Shown here in pieces: positions 54,242 through 63,882 of a DNA stretch of 64,000 nt. Origin of the DNA: Treponema socranskii subsp. paredis ATCC 35535 (lineage in GTDB: Bacteria > Spirochaetota > Spirochaetia > Treponematales > Treponemataceae). The notes under the pieces are model-generated. The model was not told where the DNA came from. It was given only the letters and a program-made list of their open reading frames with translations, and made no database searches. The stretch covers positions 815,232 through 879,231 of the forward strand of contig KE332515.1 in assembly GCA_000413015.1 (NCBI GenBank). The letters run 5' to 3'. A program made the translations under genes and the position numbers. Position 1 is the stretch's first letter. Each line of letters begins with the position of its first letter.

Positions 54242-55609
54242 TTATTTTACGGGTATGTAGAGTATTTTTCCGATCCGCAAAACCGCGTTCGATTTTACGT
54301 TGTTCGCATCGCACAATGCATCGATCGTCGTGCCGAAACGCTTGGCGATACTCCAAAGAGAATCGCCTTCGCGTACCGTGTATCGCGTTTGAAAGCGGTA
54401 AGGTTCGATCGCCGCAATTGCTTCCGATGCCGAGCGCGCCATGCCTTCGGGTACGCGGATGAGCCAAGCGGATGAAGGCGGTGTGATACCGCGGAAGAGC
54501 GCAGAATTGAGAGAAGAAAGCGTGTCTTCGTCGATCTTCAATTCGTGCGCAAGCCGCTTGATCGAAATTGCGCCTTTAGTTTCGGCGTAATCGAACCGTC
54601 CGGCACGGGGATTTACGGGGCCGCCCCTTTCGTCTTTTGCAGACGGAATGGCGACCGCGTAGTATGCGGCGTTTTCCGCAGCGTCCGCGACGGCGAGGAG
54701 CTTAGGCACGTATTGCACCGTTTGCTCGCGCAGCTGTTTGTGTTCCGCCAAATACCAAAAATCTTTGCCGGGATTTTTTGCAAGCGCTCTCGCCATAGCG
54801 CCCGCACCGCAGTTATATGCGGCGATCGCGAGCGGCCAATCGTGAAACATATTGAAATTTTCCTGCAGCTTTGCAAGCGCCGCATCGGTCGATTTCCACG
54901 GATCGAGCCGCTCGTCGACAAAATCGTTTCTGACGAGAAAGGGCTTTGTACTGTTCGCCATAAACTGCCAAAGACCGACGGCTCCGCTCCTCGATCTCGC
55001 GTTTGTCGTATAACCGGATTCGACGACGGGAAGATATTCGAGAACCGAAGGCATACCTTTTTCACGGAGTTTTTCGCGTACGTAAAGCCGGTACTGCTCT
55101 CCGTTTTCGAGAACGGATGAAAGCCATTTGACCGCTTTTTCCGAAAGATAATAATCGCGGTATTTTTGCACGGAAGGTCTGTCCGCTCCGGGAATGTCGA
55201 GCTCCTTATATGCGACCGAAAGCGGCATTTCATCCCGTGCGATCGGTTTTGCATCGATTTGCGAATTTCCCGCCGTCACATCATCGGGTGCCGGCTTTTG
55301 ATCCGTACCGTCTGCAGATACGGCGCCGTTCATTGATCCGTTTGAGGGGCGCGCGCTTTCCGGAATCACCTCTTCGCTTGAAAGGGAATTTCGGCTTCTT
55401 TCCGCATCGGCCGCCTCGAACGTTTGTACGAGCGGAAGAGAGGAGAGTTCGTCTTCGAGCGATGCGCGCTCTTCAGCTGCGGCGACTGCGGCATCCGGAA
55501 AAGGTTTTACCGGCTCGTCGATCGATGAGCGATCTTCGGAAGCGGCGCGGGAGACAAATACAAAAATGCACGCCGCGCACAAAAGGGACGAGCGGAATGT
55601 CCCCGTCAT
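54242..55609 (-). CDS. LysM lytic transglycosylase (MltD-like)
   Basis: The 455-residue protein has a signal peptide (about 1-24), an acidic linker, a soluble lytic transglycosylase domain from about 165 (catalytic Glu in VVESGYTTNARSRSGAVGLW-type motif near 180; IAAYNCGAGAMARAL near 240) and a C-terminal LysM domain (YTVREGDSLWSIAKRFGTT near 405). It cleaves peptidoglycan strands in the periplasm. The ATG at 55609 overlaps the upstream stop (ATGA), which fixes the start. Confidence 0.9.
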   Translation of the reverse strand: MTGTFRSSLLCAACIFVFVSRAASEDRSSIDEPVKPFPDAAVAAAEERASLEDELSSLPLVQTFEAADAERSRNSLSSEEVIPESARPSNGSMNGAVSADGTDQKPAPDDVTAGNSQIDAKPIARDEMPLSVAYKELDIPGADRPSVQKYRDYYLSEKAVKWLSSVLENGEQYRLYVREKLREKGMPSVLEYLPVVESGYTTNARSRSGAVGLWQFMANSTKPFLVRNDFVDERLDPWKSTDAALAKLQENFNMFHDWPLAIAAYNCGAGAMARALAKNPGKDFWYLAEHKQLREQTVQYVPKLLAVADAAENAAYYAVAIPSAKDERGGPVNPRAGRFDYAETKGAISIKRLAHELKIDEDTLSSLNSALFRGITPPSSAWLIRVPEGMARSASEAIAAIEPYRFQTRYTVREGDSLWSIAKRFGTTIDALCDANNVKSNAVLRIGKILYIPVK

Positions 55610-56667
55610 AAGAGCCGTTCGCCCATGTAGATGCCCGCCCATTCCCAGTTGCCGTTTATGTCGGGATCGATCGGAAAATCGACTTTGCGGAAATACAAGT
55701 ACCACACGGGCGAATAGGGATCCCATCCCCTCGTACGCAGATATGCTTCATTCGGCGTTGTCCCCTGTTCAAGCGTGTCGCTGAACGTAATGCGCTGCCC
55801 GCGCATATAGACGCGCAGGGAAAATTCTTTTTGCGAGTTCGGATTGTTTTCGTCCTGCGTCCACGACATATAAAAGAAGTTGATCTTTGAGCAATACTTG
55901 TCGAGCGCTCTCCAATCGTAGCGCGTGATTGCGCTTTTAACCGCATCGACGAGGGCGTCCAGGCTTTCAAAAGTCCAGTCTTTCGAAGAATTATTAAAAT
56001 CGACCAGGCGGCGCGCATCGCTGTATGCGTTCGGCTCTCCCGCTATCTGGATCGTCGGAGCGTCGCTCTGTTCGAGAAACTGGACAAAAGAACGCAGTGC
56101 CGCTTCCCACTCGCTGTCTTTTTCGTATTCAAGGGCACGGCGGTAATACAGTTCCGTTACGCTTACGTCGGACGGAAATCGATTTATCATTTCATTGAAA
56201 TACGCGATGCGCGTAGAGGACGTTTTGCTTATGCGGATGAGATTTTTAAGACACAAAAAGTGAACGGAACGTCCCTTTACGAGCAAGTCGGGATAATGGC
56301 GCAGGATGCGGTCGAAATAATATTCCGCAAAGGGTTCGGCGCCTATGGAAAGATAGGCGTAACCGGTCATCAAAAGCCAATACGAATTGTATGCGTCATC
56401 CGGATGTTTTTGCACCCAATCGGTCAAAAACAAAACGGCGGATTGATATTCGTTTGCCGAAAGCATATTGTTTGCGATTTGATTGACGATCGCATACCGG
56501 CTGCCCTCTGCAAGATCGCTTTTTTTGAGAAGGGATGTAAGCTGCATCTGCTCTCTGCGATTCGGTTCGGCTGTAGACACCGATGACGGAAACGCGAAAA
56601 TGCATACGAGCAGCACGGCGATCCCCGCCGCGTAAGAAACCTTTTTCAGCATACGTTTTTTCGGCAT
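55606..56667 (-). CDS. Exported helical-repeat protein of unknown function
   Basis: The 353-residue protein has an N-terminal hydrophobic signal (about 10-28) and a helical region with TPR-like spacing (AVLFLTDWVQKHPDD near 75, YYFDRILRHYPDLL near 115, ALRSFVQFLEQ near 180). The last 80 residues are beta-rich with many aromatics. No family is recognised. It is joined to the transglycosylase gene by a four-base overlap and probably acts with it in the envelope. The ATG at 56667 is preferred over an upstream GTG at 56682. Confidence 0.65.
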   Translation of the reverse strand: MPKKRMLKKVSYAAGIAVLLVCIFAFPSSVSTAEPNRREQMQLTSLLKKSDLAEGSRYAIVNQIANNMLSANEYQSAVLFLTDWVQKHPDDAYNSYWLLMTGYAYLSIGAEPFAEYYFDRILRHYPDLLVKGRSVHFLCLKNLIRISKTSSTRIAYFNEMINRFPSDVSVTELYYRRALEYEKDSEWEAALRSFVQFLEQSDAPTIQIAGEPNAYSDARRLVDFNNSSKDWTFESLDALVDAVKSAITRYDWRALDKYCSKINFFYMSWTQDENNPNSQKEFSLRVYMRGQRITFSDTLEQGTTPNEAYLRTRGWDPYSPVWYLYFRKVDFPIDPDINGNWEWAGIYMGERLL

Positions 56668-56694
56668 ACGGTACTGTAGCACGAGCGGGACTTA

Positions 56695-56723
56695 TTGGCA
56701 AGACGCCGTATAAAGTGTATTCT
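56695..56723 (+). promoter_or_regulatory. Promoter of the membrane-protein/TPR/capA operon
   Basis: TTGGCA (56695-56700) and TATTCT (56718-56723) with a 17-bp spacer; a second -10-like TATAAA overlaps at 56723-56728. The start codon at 56734 is at most a few bases from the transcript 5' end. Confidence 0.45.
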
Positions 56724-56733
56724 ATAAAATACC

Positions 56734-57339
56734 ATGAAAAGACACAGTATGCGCTTTTACAATATGATCCTCGCGCTGGGGATATTTTTGATCACCGCGG
56801 GATTTATCATGTTCATTCTGTCGCCGGGCGGAACCGATAGCCTCGTCATGACCGTATGGCCCATCGTGGGTATCGTCTCGGGTGCCGTCTTTTTATACTT
56901 TACGCTGTCTTTTACGCATAATTCGTTCCACCTTTTTCTCGGCATATTCTGTTCGCTTTCGGGAATCTTTTTCGGTCTCGTTACGGGAGGCGTCATTCCG
57001 AAAACGCTGCACGAATGGTGGCCCGCTTCGGTCATTTTCGCTTCCCTTGCGCTTTTAGCGGCGGGATTTTATAAAGCGCGGAAACTGCGCATCGCCTATA
57101 CCTTTCCGGCGGTAACGCTGCTTTTATTCGGTATCGTGTTTTTGCTTTTTTCGTTCCGTATCATTCCCGGTTCGTTCAAAAGCTTTGTTCTCACGTTCAT
57201 CCCGTTTTTTATTATCAGTTCCGGAATTTTTATGGTTGTCCTCTTTTTGCTGCAGCAAAAATACAATCAATTTTACGTCGAAGAGGAAAGCGAAGAAATC
57301 GACGTGGACGAAGAAGAATTTTTCGACAAAGGATTATAA
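56734..57339 (+). CDS. Polytopic membrane protein of unknown function
   Basis: The 201-residue protein has six predicted membrane segments spread over residues 8-178 and a strongly acidic C-terminal tail (VEEESEEIDVDEEEFFD). No family is recognised. It leads a run with the TPR and CapA genes. No ribosome binding site precedes the ATG. Confidence 0.7.
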   Translation: MKRHSMRFYNMILALGIFLITAGFIMFILSPGGTDSLVMTVWPIVGIVSGAVFLYFTLSFTHNSFHLFLGIFCSLSGIFFGLVTGGVIPKTLHEWWPASVIFASLALLAAGFYKARKLRIAYTFPAVTLLLFGIVFLLFSFRIIPGSFKSFVLTFIPFFIISSGIFMVVLFLLQQKYNQFYVEEESEEIDVDEEEFFDKGL

Positions 57340-57342
57340 TCG

Positions 57343-59112
57343 GTGCGCACATATTTCCGAAGCGGAATAAAATTAATAATTCTCGTTACGGTGATATGTA
57401 TGCTTTATACCGCTCCTCTGTGCGCGGCATCGAAAAAAAAGTCTCCGTCCGTGCAAAGCGCGGCAAAAAATTATGAAAACGAAACGGCAGACGATAAAAA
57501 CACGGCGATCGCGATCGAAGTACCCAAGCGGACGCGCCGTACGTTTTTTTCCCGCATCGCCCCCGATGCTATGACGGCTGCAGAAAACGCATCCCCCGAT
57601 TCCATACGAAGCGCCGTTTCTCTTTTGCGAAAATCGGGAGAGGAGTATACCGAAGCGGAAAAAGTGCTTTTAAACGTACTTGCGGGTATCATGAAAGCCG
57701 CATGGCCTTCCGAGCGCGTTGATTGGGAAACGCCCCCCGTAAGCGAAGCGACCGCGTATCTCGGTGCGATCGAATCGGCACAAAAGGGCATCTACGATTT
57801 AAGTACCGGCAATGTCGATTTTTTTACGCTCGTCCTGCCCTCTCTCGTCGTCATTAAAGCGGACGACGTTTCTTCTTATGCATCGATTGCGGAGCAGGCT
57901 CTCACGGCTTCTCTCGCGCTTCGCCCCGACTCCGCACTCGCTCATTATCTCATCGGCGTGCTGTATATAAAAACGATGCGGACGGAAAAAGCGCTCGATC
58001 ATTTTTCGCGCGCCGCCAAATCCGCACTTTCATGTAAAGAAATCGCATACGCCGAAGCGGATTGTTTAAAGCGGCTGGGTCGAATGCAGGAAGCGCAGAC
58101 GGCATCACTCTCTCTTTTACAGCGCTATCCTGCGGACATCGCCGTATTGAAACTCTGTGCCGAAACATCGTTTGCGCTTAACAATTTTTCCGCAGCCGAA
58201 GAATACGTCGGCCGCGTGCTGCAGCAGGCACCGAACGATTTGGATTACGTTTTGTTCCGCGCGCGTATTTTAGCCGGCAGAGGCGATTACATCAGGGCGG
58301 CTTCTCTTCTCGACGTGTACGCGAGGCAGGACACGTCTTCCCGTGCCTACCTTTTGCTCCGCGCACGCCTTCAGTACGAGTGGAGTAAAAACCTCGCCGC
58401 GGCAACGGAAACGATCGAACGCGCGCTTTCGCGCTATCCGGATGATTTGGACGTACTCCTCTTTGCCGCCCGCATCGCTTCCGTGACGGCAGCTCCCGTT
58501 TCAGGTTTCAGCGCCGAAACGCTCGCTAAAAAAGCGCTTGAAATCGATCCTGCAAATACGGAAGCGAAGCGTTATGAAATCGGCGGATTGATGCACGGCG
58601 GAAAATGGGAAAGCGCATACAATGCGAGCAAATCGCTCGTCGCATCAAGCGAAGCGATTCGAAGCGATATATTCGTACACATCCGTATCTGTCTTGAACT
58701 CGGAAAAAACGATGAAGCTTGGAATCTCATATCGCCTCTGTACGCTGAAAACCCCGACGACGAGGATATAGTGCAGTCATACATCGTCGTGCTGAGTAAA
58801 ACCGGCCGAAATGCGCAGGCGCTTTCGCTTATCAATTCCCGCCTGCCGACATCTTCTTCGCGAATGCGGAGTTTTTTTTATTACCGAAGGAGTTTTTTAA
58901 ATACGGCGGAAGAAGATTCTCTTGCCGATTTACGTTCGAGTCTCATCGCAAACCCGCGAAATGCGGACGCGCTTTTCAGACTCTATGAAATCTATTATGG
59001 AAAACGCGACTACCGTAAAGCGCAGTATTATCTCAAGCAGGTTGTCGCACTCGACCCGAACAATGCCGAAATGCGGAAACTGAACGAGGAGCTGTCAAAA
59101 TTAATAAAATGA
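57343..59112 (+). CDS. Exported TPR-repeat protein
   Basis: The 589-residue protein starts with GTG after AAAGGA and has a signal peptide (about 10-27). From about residue 190 to the end it consists of tetratricopeptide repeats, for example ALAHYLIGVLYIKTMRTEKA near 210, LDYVLFRARILAGRGDY near 305 and ADALFRLYEIYYGKRDYRKA near 550. Such repeats are protein-binding scaffolds, here in the periplasm. The end overlaps capA by four bases. Confidence 0.85.
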   Translation: MRTYFRSGIKLIILVTVICMLYTAPLCAASKKKSPSVQSAAKNYENETADDKNTAIAIEVPKRTRRTFFSRIAPDAMTAAENASPDSIRSAVSLLRKSGEEYTEAEKVLLNVLAGIMKAAWPSERVDWETPPVSEATAYLGAIESAQKGIYDLSTGNVDFFTLVLPSLVVIKADDVSSYASIAEQALTASLALRPDSALAHYLIGVLYIKTMRTEKALDHFSRAAKSALSCKEIAYAEADCLKRLGRMQEAQTASLSLLQRYPADIAVLKLCAETSFALNNFSAAEEYVGRVLQQAPNDLDYVLFRARILAGRGDYIRAASLLDVYARQDTSSRAYLLLRARLQYEWSKNLAAATETIERALSRYPDDLDVLLFAARIASVTAAPVSGFSAETLAKKALEIDPANTEAKRYEIGGLMHGGKWESAYNASKSLVASSEAIRSDIFVHIRICLELGKNDEAWNLISPLYAENPDDEDIVQSYIVVLSKTGRNAQALSLINSRLPTSSSRMRSFFYYRRSFLNTAEEDSLADLRSSLIANPRNADALFRLYEIYYGKRDYRKAQYYLKQVVALDPNNAEMRKLNEELSKLIK

Positions 59113-60728
59113 TGTACCGTCATGAAAAACCGGGCGGAAAACCAGCCGCCGTCAAATTAAAAATCAATAATTTTTTTACGGCAAAAAACACCGCTTTAAA
59201 ATCGCAAATCGGCAATTTTTTTGCGGCATTTAAAAAAAATATTTTCCGCGATAAAAAAATGCGGGTGATTTTTTTTACTCTCGCATCGCTTTTTTTCATC
59301 ACCCTCGCCCTAAGAGCATTCCGCCCCGCAAGACTTTTCGTCCGCGTATCGGATGCGCTGTATGAGTCGTACAAAGCGGAATTTGAAGCGAGGCGGAACG
59401 ACAAGCTTTCGTTCCGTTTTATAAAAGAAAGCGAAAACGTGCGCCTTCCCTTTTTCGGCGCCGTCCCCGTTACGATAGGACGCATTTCTGCAAAGACCGA
59501 AGTGCAAATAGCAAAAGAAGCGCGAAACGAAAACGAAGTCTATTATCTTTTATCCGAGACGGAACTGCTTCCTTCGGTAAAAGCCGATTTTGTAAGCGGC
59601 GGAACAGCGGCTTCATCCCTCCTTTCTCCCTATGCGAGCGTCTTTTTTTCCGAGGCGGCTTCAATGCCCGAAGGCAATCGCGCGCTTCCCGTTGACGGCG
59701 TCTATGCCGGAAGCGAGGGCTATGCACTTTCCGTAAAGCGCTATGCCGTGTGCGTCTCATACGATAAAAGATATGCGGAAAAACTCTCCGCACTCTGCGA
59801 AGCCGTCTTTGCGCCGAAAAGCGCATCCGCATGCAAAACGGTTTTCGTTGCAAGCGTCGGCGACATCATGGTTGCGCGCGGCGTACAGGAAATTTTAATC
59901 GGCCGGCAGGACGGGCTCGAAACGGTATTCGGAGATACGCTTTCGGTTTTGCAAAAAAACGATATTACGATCGGAAATCTCGAAGGCGTCGTAACGTCTT
60001 CAAAAAACAATGCGGTAAAAACTTATACGTTCCGTTTCGACGAAAGAGTGCTGCCGCACTTAAAAAACGCGGGATTCGATTATCTCATGCAGGCGAATAA
60101 TCACGCGTACGATTTCGGAGAAGAAGGCTTTAAGGACACGCTCGCCGCTCTTGAAAAATACGGCATACCGACAAGCGGCGCGGGACGCAATGCGGATGAA
60201 GCGAAAAAGTTTTACCGTAAAACCGTCGGAGACACGACGTTCGCAATAATTTCGTGCGGCGCCTTTCCCGTCGAACGTTCGGGCTTTAACGGCAAAACGA
60301 CTGCAACTGCAACCGACACGAGGGCGGGTATTTTGTGGCAGAGCGACGAGCTTTTGGAAAGCGTCAAAAAAGAAAAAGATGCGGGTGCTTTCGTCATCGT
60401 AAACGTGCACGGCGGAGAAGAATACCGCTTTACGCCGACACAAAGTCAGCGCCGCCTTTACGAAGCTTTGTGCAGCGCGGGCGCCGATGTGGTATTCGGA
60501 AGTCACCCGCACGTCCTCCAGCCCATAGAATGGTACGGCAAAAGCCTCATCGTCTACAGCCTCGGAAATTTTTTGTTCAACGGTATGGAAGGAATGCAGG
60601 GCGCAACCGAAAGCGAAATCGTGAGGCTCGGCATCGTAGATAAACGCATCGCTTACTGCGAAATCTACAAAGCCGAACTCAAAGGAAAAACGGTTACGCT
60701 CAAGCGGCGCGCAGATGCGGTAAAGTGA
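59109..60728 (+). CDS. CapA-family protein
   Basis: The 539-residue protein has an N-terminal cytoplasmic basic stretch, one membrane segment (about 53-72), a linker region and a C-terminal CapA/PGA_cap phosphoesterase-like domain (about 245-530) with SVGDIMVARGVQ near 250, IGNLEGVVTS near 290, LMQANNHAYDFG near 325, VNVHGGEEYRF near 430 and FGSHPHVLQP near 462. CapA proteins take part in poly-gamma-glutamate capsule or are metallophosphatase-like enzymes; no capBC genes are near, so the role is open. Confidence 0.85.
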   Translation: MMYRHEKPGGKPAAVKLKINNFFTAKNTALKSQIGNFFAAFKKNIFRDKKMRVIFFTLASLFFITLALRAFRPARLFVRVSDALYESYKAEFEARRNDKLSFRFIKESENVRLPFFGAVPVTIGRISAKTEVQIAKEARNENEVYYLLSETELLPSVKADFVSGGTAASSLLSPYASVFFSEAASMPEGNRALPVDGVYAGSEGYALSVKRYAVCVSYDKRYAEKLSALCEAVFAPKSASACKTVFVASVGDIMVARGVQEILIGRQDGLETVFGDTLSVLQKNDITIGNLEGVVTSSKNNAVKTYTFRFDERVLPHLKNAGFDYLMQANNHAYDFGEEGFKDTLAALEKYGIPTSGAGRNADEAKKFYRKTVGDTTFAIISCGAFPVERSGFNGKTTATATDTRAGILWQSDELLESVKKEKDAGAFVIVNVHGGEEYRFTPTQSQRRLYEALCSAGADVVFGSHPHVLQPIEWYGKSLIVYSLGNFLFNGMEGMQGATESEIVRLGIVDKRIAYCEIYKAELKGKTVTLKRRADAVK

Positions 60729-60781
60729 AAATTAATAAAAGCGCCGCCTGAAATACAGCCGTCGTTTTTATGGGAGAATAT

Positions 60782-61183
60782 ATGGAATTTACGATCAGTA
60801 CGCCGGCCATCCTTTTTTCCGCCATTTCGCTTTTGATGCTCGCATATACGAATCGATTTCTCGCCCTCGCCGCCCTTGTACGGCAGTTCATTCAAAAATT
60901 TGCCGAAGAAAAAGACAAACATATTCTAGAGCAGATTCACAATTTCAAAAAGCGGCTTACGATCATCAAGTACACGCAGCTCTTCGGTGTCGTCAGTTTT
61001 CTCCTGTGCGTCATAAGTATGTTTTCAATTTTTATGCATATGATAATCGCTGCGGAAATAATTTTTGCGCTCAGCCTCATCGCGCTTTTCATTTCGCTGC
61101 TGCTTTCTCTGCAGGAAGTGCTTTTGTCGATCGGTGCGCTCAATATCGAAATGCGGAAAATCGAAGACGAAGCGCTGAACTGA
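60782..61183 (+). CDS. DUF2721 family membrane protein
   Basis: The 133-residue protein has an N-terminal membrane segment (about 8-28) with TPAILFSAISLLMLAYTNRF, a charged helix (about 35-60) and two further membrane segments (about 65-110), which is the DUF2721 layout. Function is unknown. GGGAG stands five bases before the ATG at 60782; an ATG at 60770 overlaps that site. Confidence 0.75.
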   Translation: MEFTISTPAILFSAISLLMLAYTNRFLALAALVRQFIQKFAEEKDKHILEQIHNFKKRLTIIKYTQLFGVVSFLLCVISMFSIFMHMIIAAEIIFALSLIALFISLLLSLQEVLLSIGALNIEMRKIEDEALN

Positions 61184-61197
61184 GAGAAAGCCTGCGA

Positions 61198-62787
61198 TTA
61201 CTTTATGAGCAGTTCGGCATACGCTTTGAGGTTCGCTTCCATTTTATCTTCGAGAACCGCGCTTGCAAGTTTTTTGCCGAGCTGTACGCCTTCCTGATCG
61301 AAGCTGTTGATATTCCATAAAAATCCTTGGAACATCACTTTGTTTTCGTAATGCGAAAGGAGCGCGCCGAGCGCTTCGGGCGTGAGTTTTTCGCCGTAGA
61401 TGATGCTCGACGGCCGCTCTCCTGCAAAATATTTATTCGGATTATCATCGTCTTTGCCGCATGCAAACGCGATGATCTGCGCGGCGACGTTTGCGCCGAG
61501 TTTTTTTTGGCTCGTCGAACCTTTGACCACGATGTCTTTGCCGGCTTGACTTTCTTTGAAAGCGATAAACTGGAGCGGCACGATATTCGTTCCCTGATGT
61601 AAAAGCTGATAAAACGAATGCTGTCCGTTCGTACCCGGTTCTCCGAATATGACGGGCCCCGTCACATAATTGATTTTTTTGCCGAAGCGGTTGACGCTTT
61701 TACCGTTCGATTCCATATCGAGCTGCTGTAAGTGAGCGGGAAAGCGAACGAGCGCCTGCGAATAAGGGAGCACAGCCGTCATCGGATAGCCCTGCACGTT
61801 ACGCTCATACACTCCGATGAGCGCGTCCATGAGAGCTGCGTTTTTTGAAATGTCGGTTTCCGTTGCAAGCTTGTCTTCGGCCGCCATACCTTTAAGAATT
61901 TTTTCGAATACGTCGGCGCCGAATGCGAGGCTCAGCACCGCCCCTCCGACGGCGCTCGACAACGAATAGCGTCCGCCGATGTAATCGTCCATAAAAAACG
62001 CAGAGAGAAAATCCTTACTCTTTGCAAGCGGACTCGTTTCGCTCGTTACCGCGATCATGTGTTTTGCAGGATCGCAGCCGGCTTTTTTAATAAAATCGGC
62101 GACGAACATTTGATTCGTAAGCGTTTCAAGCGTCGTACCGCTTTTCGAAACGAGGATAAAAATCGTACGGGAAGGATCGAGAGAAGCGATGACGGCGGCT
62201 CCGTCATCCGGATCGACATTCGAAATAAAATGAGCTTTCATTTTGAACTTACCGTTCGCCTTCGCCCAATTTTCAAGGGCAAGGTAAAGCGCTCTCGGTC
62301 CCAAATCGCTTCCGCCGATGCCGATTTGGCACACCGCCGTATAAGGCTCGCCTTTTTCATTTACGAGTTTTCCCGAATGCACGCGCTCGGCGAAGTCCGC
62401 GATCGCTTTTTGCTGTGCGGTATAAAAATCGCGCTTGTTTACATTTCCGTCGAATACGTCTTTACCGAGCTTACCCCGCGTCAAATGATGGAGCACCATG
62501 CGCCCTTCTCCCGTGTTGACGACTTCTCCGTTGTAGAGCGCGGCAAACTTTTCGATAAGCGACGCTTCTTTGACAAGCGATTTGAAAACCGAAAGGATTT
62601 GCCGATTCACTTCTTTTGCCGCATAGTTATAAGTGAGGCCGGAACTCATCGGAATCGAAAAGTCCGCGATGCGCTTTGCGCCGGCCGCGCCTTTCAAAGC
62701 GTTTTTGACTGAAACGGCTCCTTTCAGCGAAAGAAGTTTTTTGTAGCTTTCCAGTTTGTTGAGATTGCACCATTCGACAGTTTTCAT
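61198..62787 (-). CDS. pgi: Glucose-6-phosphate isomerase
   Basis: The 529-residue protein matches Pgi with the signature segments LVSKSGTTLETLTNQ near 212, GGRYSLSSAVGG near 260 and GQHSFYQLLHQG near 375, the last with the catalytic His. It interconverts glucose 6-phosphate and fructose 6-phosphate. It fits sugars delivered by the Mgl system in this window. The gene is monocistronic, convergent with the DUF2721 gene. Confidence 0.96.
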   Translation of the reverse strand: MKTVEWCNLNKLESYKKLLSLKGAVSVKNALKGAAGAKRIADFSIPMSSGLTYNYAAKEVNRQILSVFKSLVKEASLIEKFAALYNGEVVNTGEGRMVLHHLTRGKLGKDVFDGNVNKRDFYTAQQKAIADFAERVHSGKLVNEKGEPYTAVCQIGIGGSDLGPRALYLALENWAKANGKFKMKAHFISNVDPDDGAAVIASLDPSRTIFILVSKSGTTLETLTNQMFVADFIKKAGCDPAKHMIAVTSETSPLAKSKDFLSAFFMDDYIGGRYSLSSAVGGAVLSLAFGADVFEKILKGMAAEDKLATETDISKNAALMDALIGVYERNVQGYPMTAVLPYSQALVRFPAHLQQLDMESNGKSVNRFGKKINYVTGPVIFGEPGTNGQHSFYQLLHQGTNIVPLQFIAFKESQAGKDIVVKGSTSQKKLGANVAAQIIAFACGKDDDNPNKYFAGERPSSIIYGEKLTPEALGALLSHYENKVMFQGFLWNINSFDQEGVQLGKKLASAVLEDKMEANLKAYAELLIK

Positions 62788-62818
62788 ATAAATACCTCTT
62801 TATATCAATAAAATACGT

Positions 62819-63442
62819 TTACCAACCGTTTCTATGCACTTTCGAATCATTCCAATAATCGGTACTCGCACTCGTTACGGCGTCCGCCGCGGGAAACCCG
62901 ACGATGACCATGATGTACGGCGTGACATAATTCGGCAAACCGAGTACGCTGCGCGTATTTTTGACGCGCGTCTCTTGCGGAGCGATACTCATCGGAACCG
63001 ACGCGTAGCCGAGTTCGGACGCCTGTATCATAATACTCTGTGCGGCAATACCCGCGTCGAGTGCAGCCAAATCGTTGTGTACGATCGTTTTTTCATTTAC
63101 GGCGACGACGATCACGGTAGGTGCCGTATTGAGCTGGCTCGTATAGGGATTGCCCTCTTTTAAATTAATAATTTTATTTCTGTCCTGTACGACGATGAAT
63201 TCGGCAGCTCGGGAATTGTCCGCCGTCGGAGAAGCGAAGGCCGCTTTTAAAATCAGCTGAAGATCGCTGTCTGAAATTTGCTTTGACGCATCGTATACGC
63301 GGGAAGTTTTGCGGCTGAAAATACCGCTTTGCCCTACGGCAATTTTTACAGACGGCTTTATTTCGGCTTCCGCTTTTTTTGTACATGAAATGTACGCTGC
63401 CAGTAGAGAGAGACAGAAAACGAGGCCTATATGTTTTTTCAC
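62819..63442 (-). CDS. Nitroreductase-family lipoprotein
   Basis: The 207-residue protein starts with a lipoprotein signal (MKKHIGLVFCLSLLAAYISC, lipobox Cys 20), followed by an FMN-binding nitroreductase-like domain: KQISDSDLQLILKAAFASPTADNSRAAEFIVV near 54-85 and a late ELGYASVPMSIAP. Usual family members are cytosolic, so an exported, lipid-anchored version is unusual. The start is GTG, eight bases after GGAG. Substrate and electron donor are unknown. Confidence 0.8.
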   Translation of the reverse strand: MKKHIGLVFCLSLLAAYISCTKKAEAEIKPSVKIAVGQSGIFSRKTSRVYDASKQISDSDLQLILKAAFASPTADNSRAAEFIVVQDRNKIINLKEGNPYTSQLNTAPTVIVVAVNEKTIVHNDLAALDAGIAAQSIMIQASELGYASVPMSIAPQETRVKNTRSVLGLPNYVTPYIMVIVGFPAADAVTSASTDYWNDSKVHRNGW

Positions 63443-63882
63443 GGCAAATCTCCTTGATTGATACTCTCTACAAATAACATTATATGTGAATTATAGCGAA
63501 GACGCGCCTTTTTGGCGAGCGTTTTTTGTGTGGCTGCAAAAACCGTATATTTATGCAATAGCGCGGGTATCGAAAATTAATAATTTTTTTTAAAAATTTG
63601 CAAAAAAGTGCGGTAAATCGGCCTGCTTTGAGAGGATCGGGACGATTTTTACCGAATGATGTGTTTGTATAAATATGCGATAGTGTATCATATGTATACG
63701 ATCTGGTGCGGTGCTTTCGTACGCGGAACGTACGTTGTTAAATCGCTCTTAAAATAATTCCGATAGGGCGTTACGTTTTTCTGTATCTTTTCAGCGCTTT
63801 TTTAACTGTTCGATTGTCCCTGTGCACCTGTTCGATGCCGCCGAAACAGCAGCTACGAACATCGTCGCGTGCCCATTTAATA
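63443..63882. other. Intergenic region without recognised gene
   Basis: AT-rich in its first part, with one TTAATAATT word (63577-63585). An imperfect palindrome around 63680-63700 (GTATCATATGTATAC) may be regulatory. A minus-strand open frame of about 50 codons ending near 63770 has no start or resemblance that I recognise and may be a frameshifted continuation of the small frame at the window edge. Confidence 0.4.
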
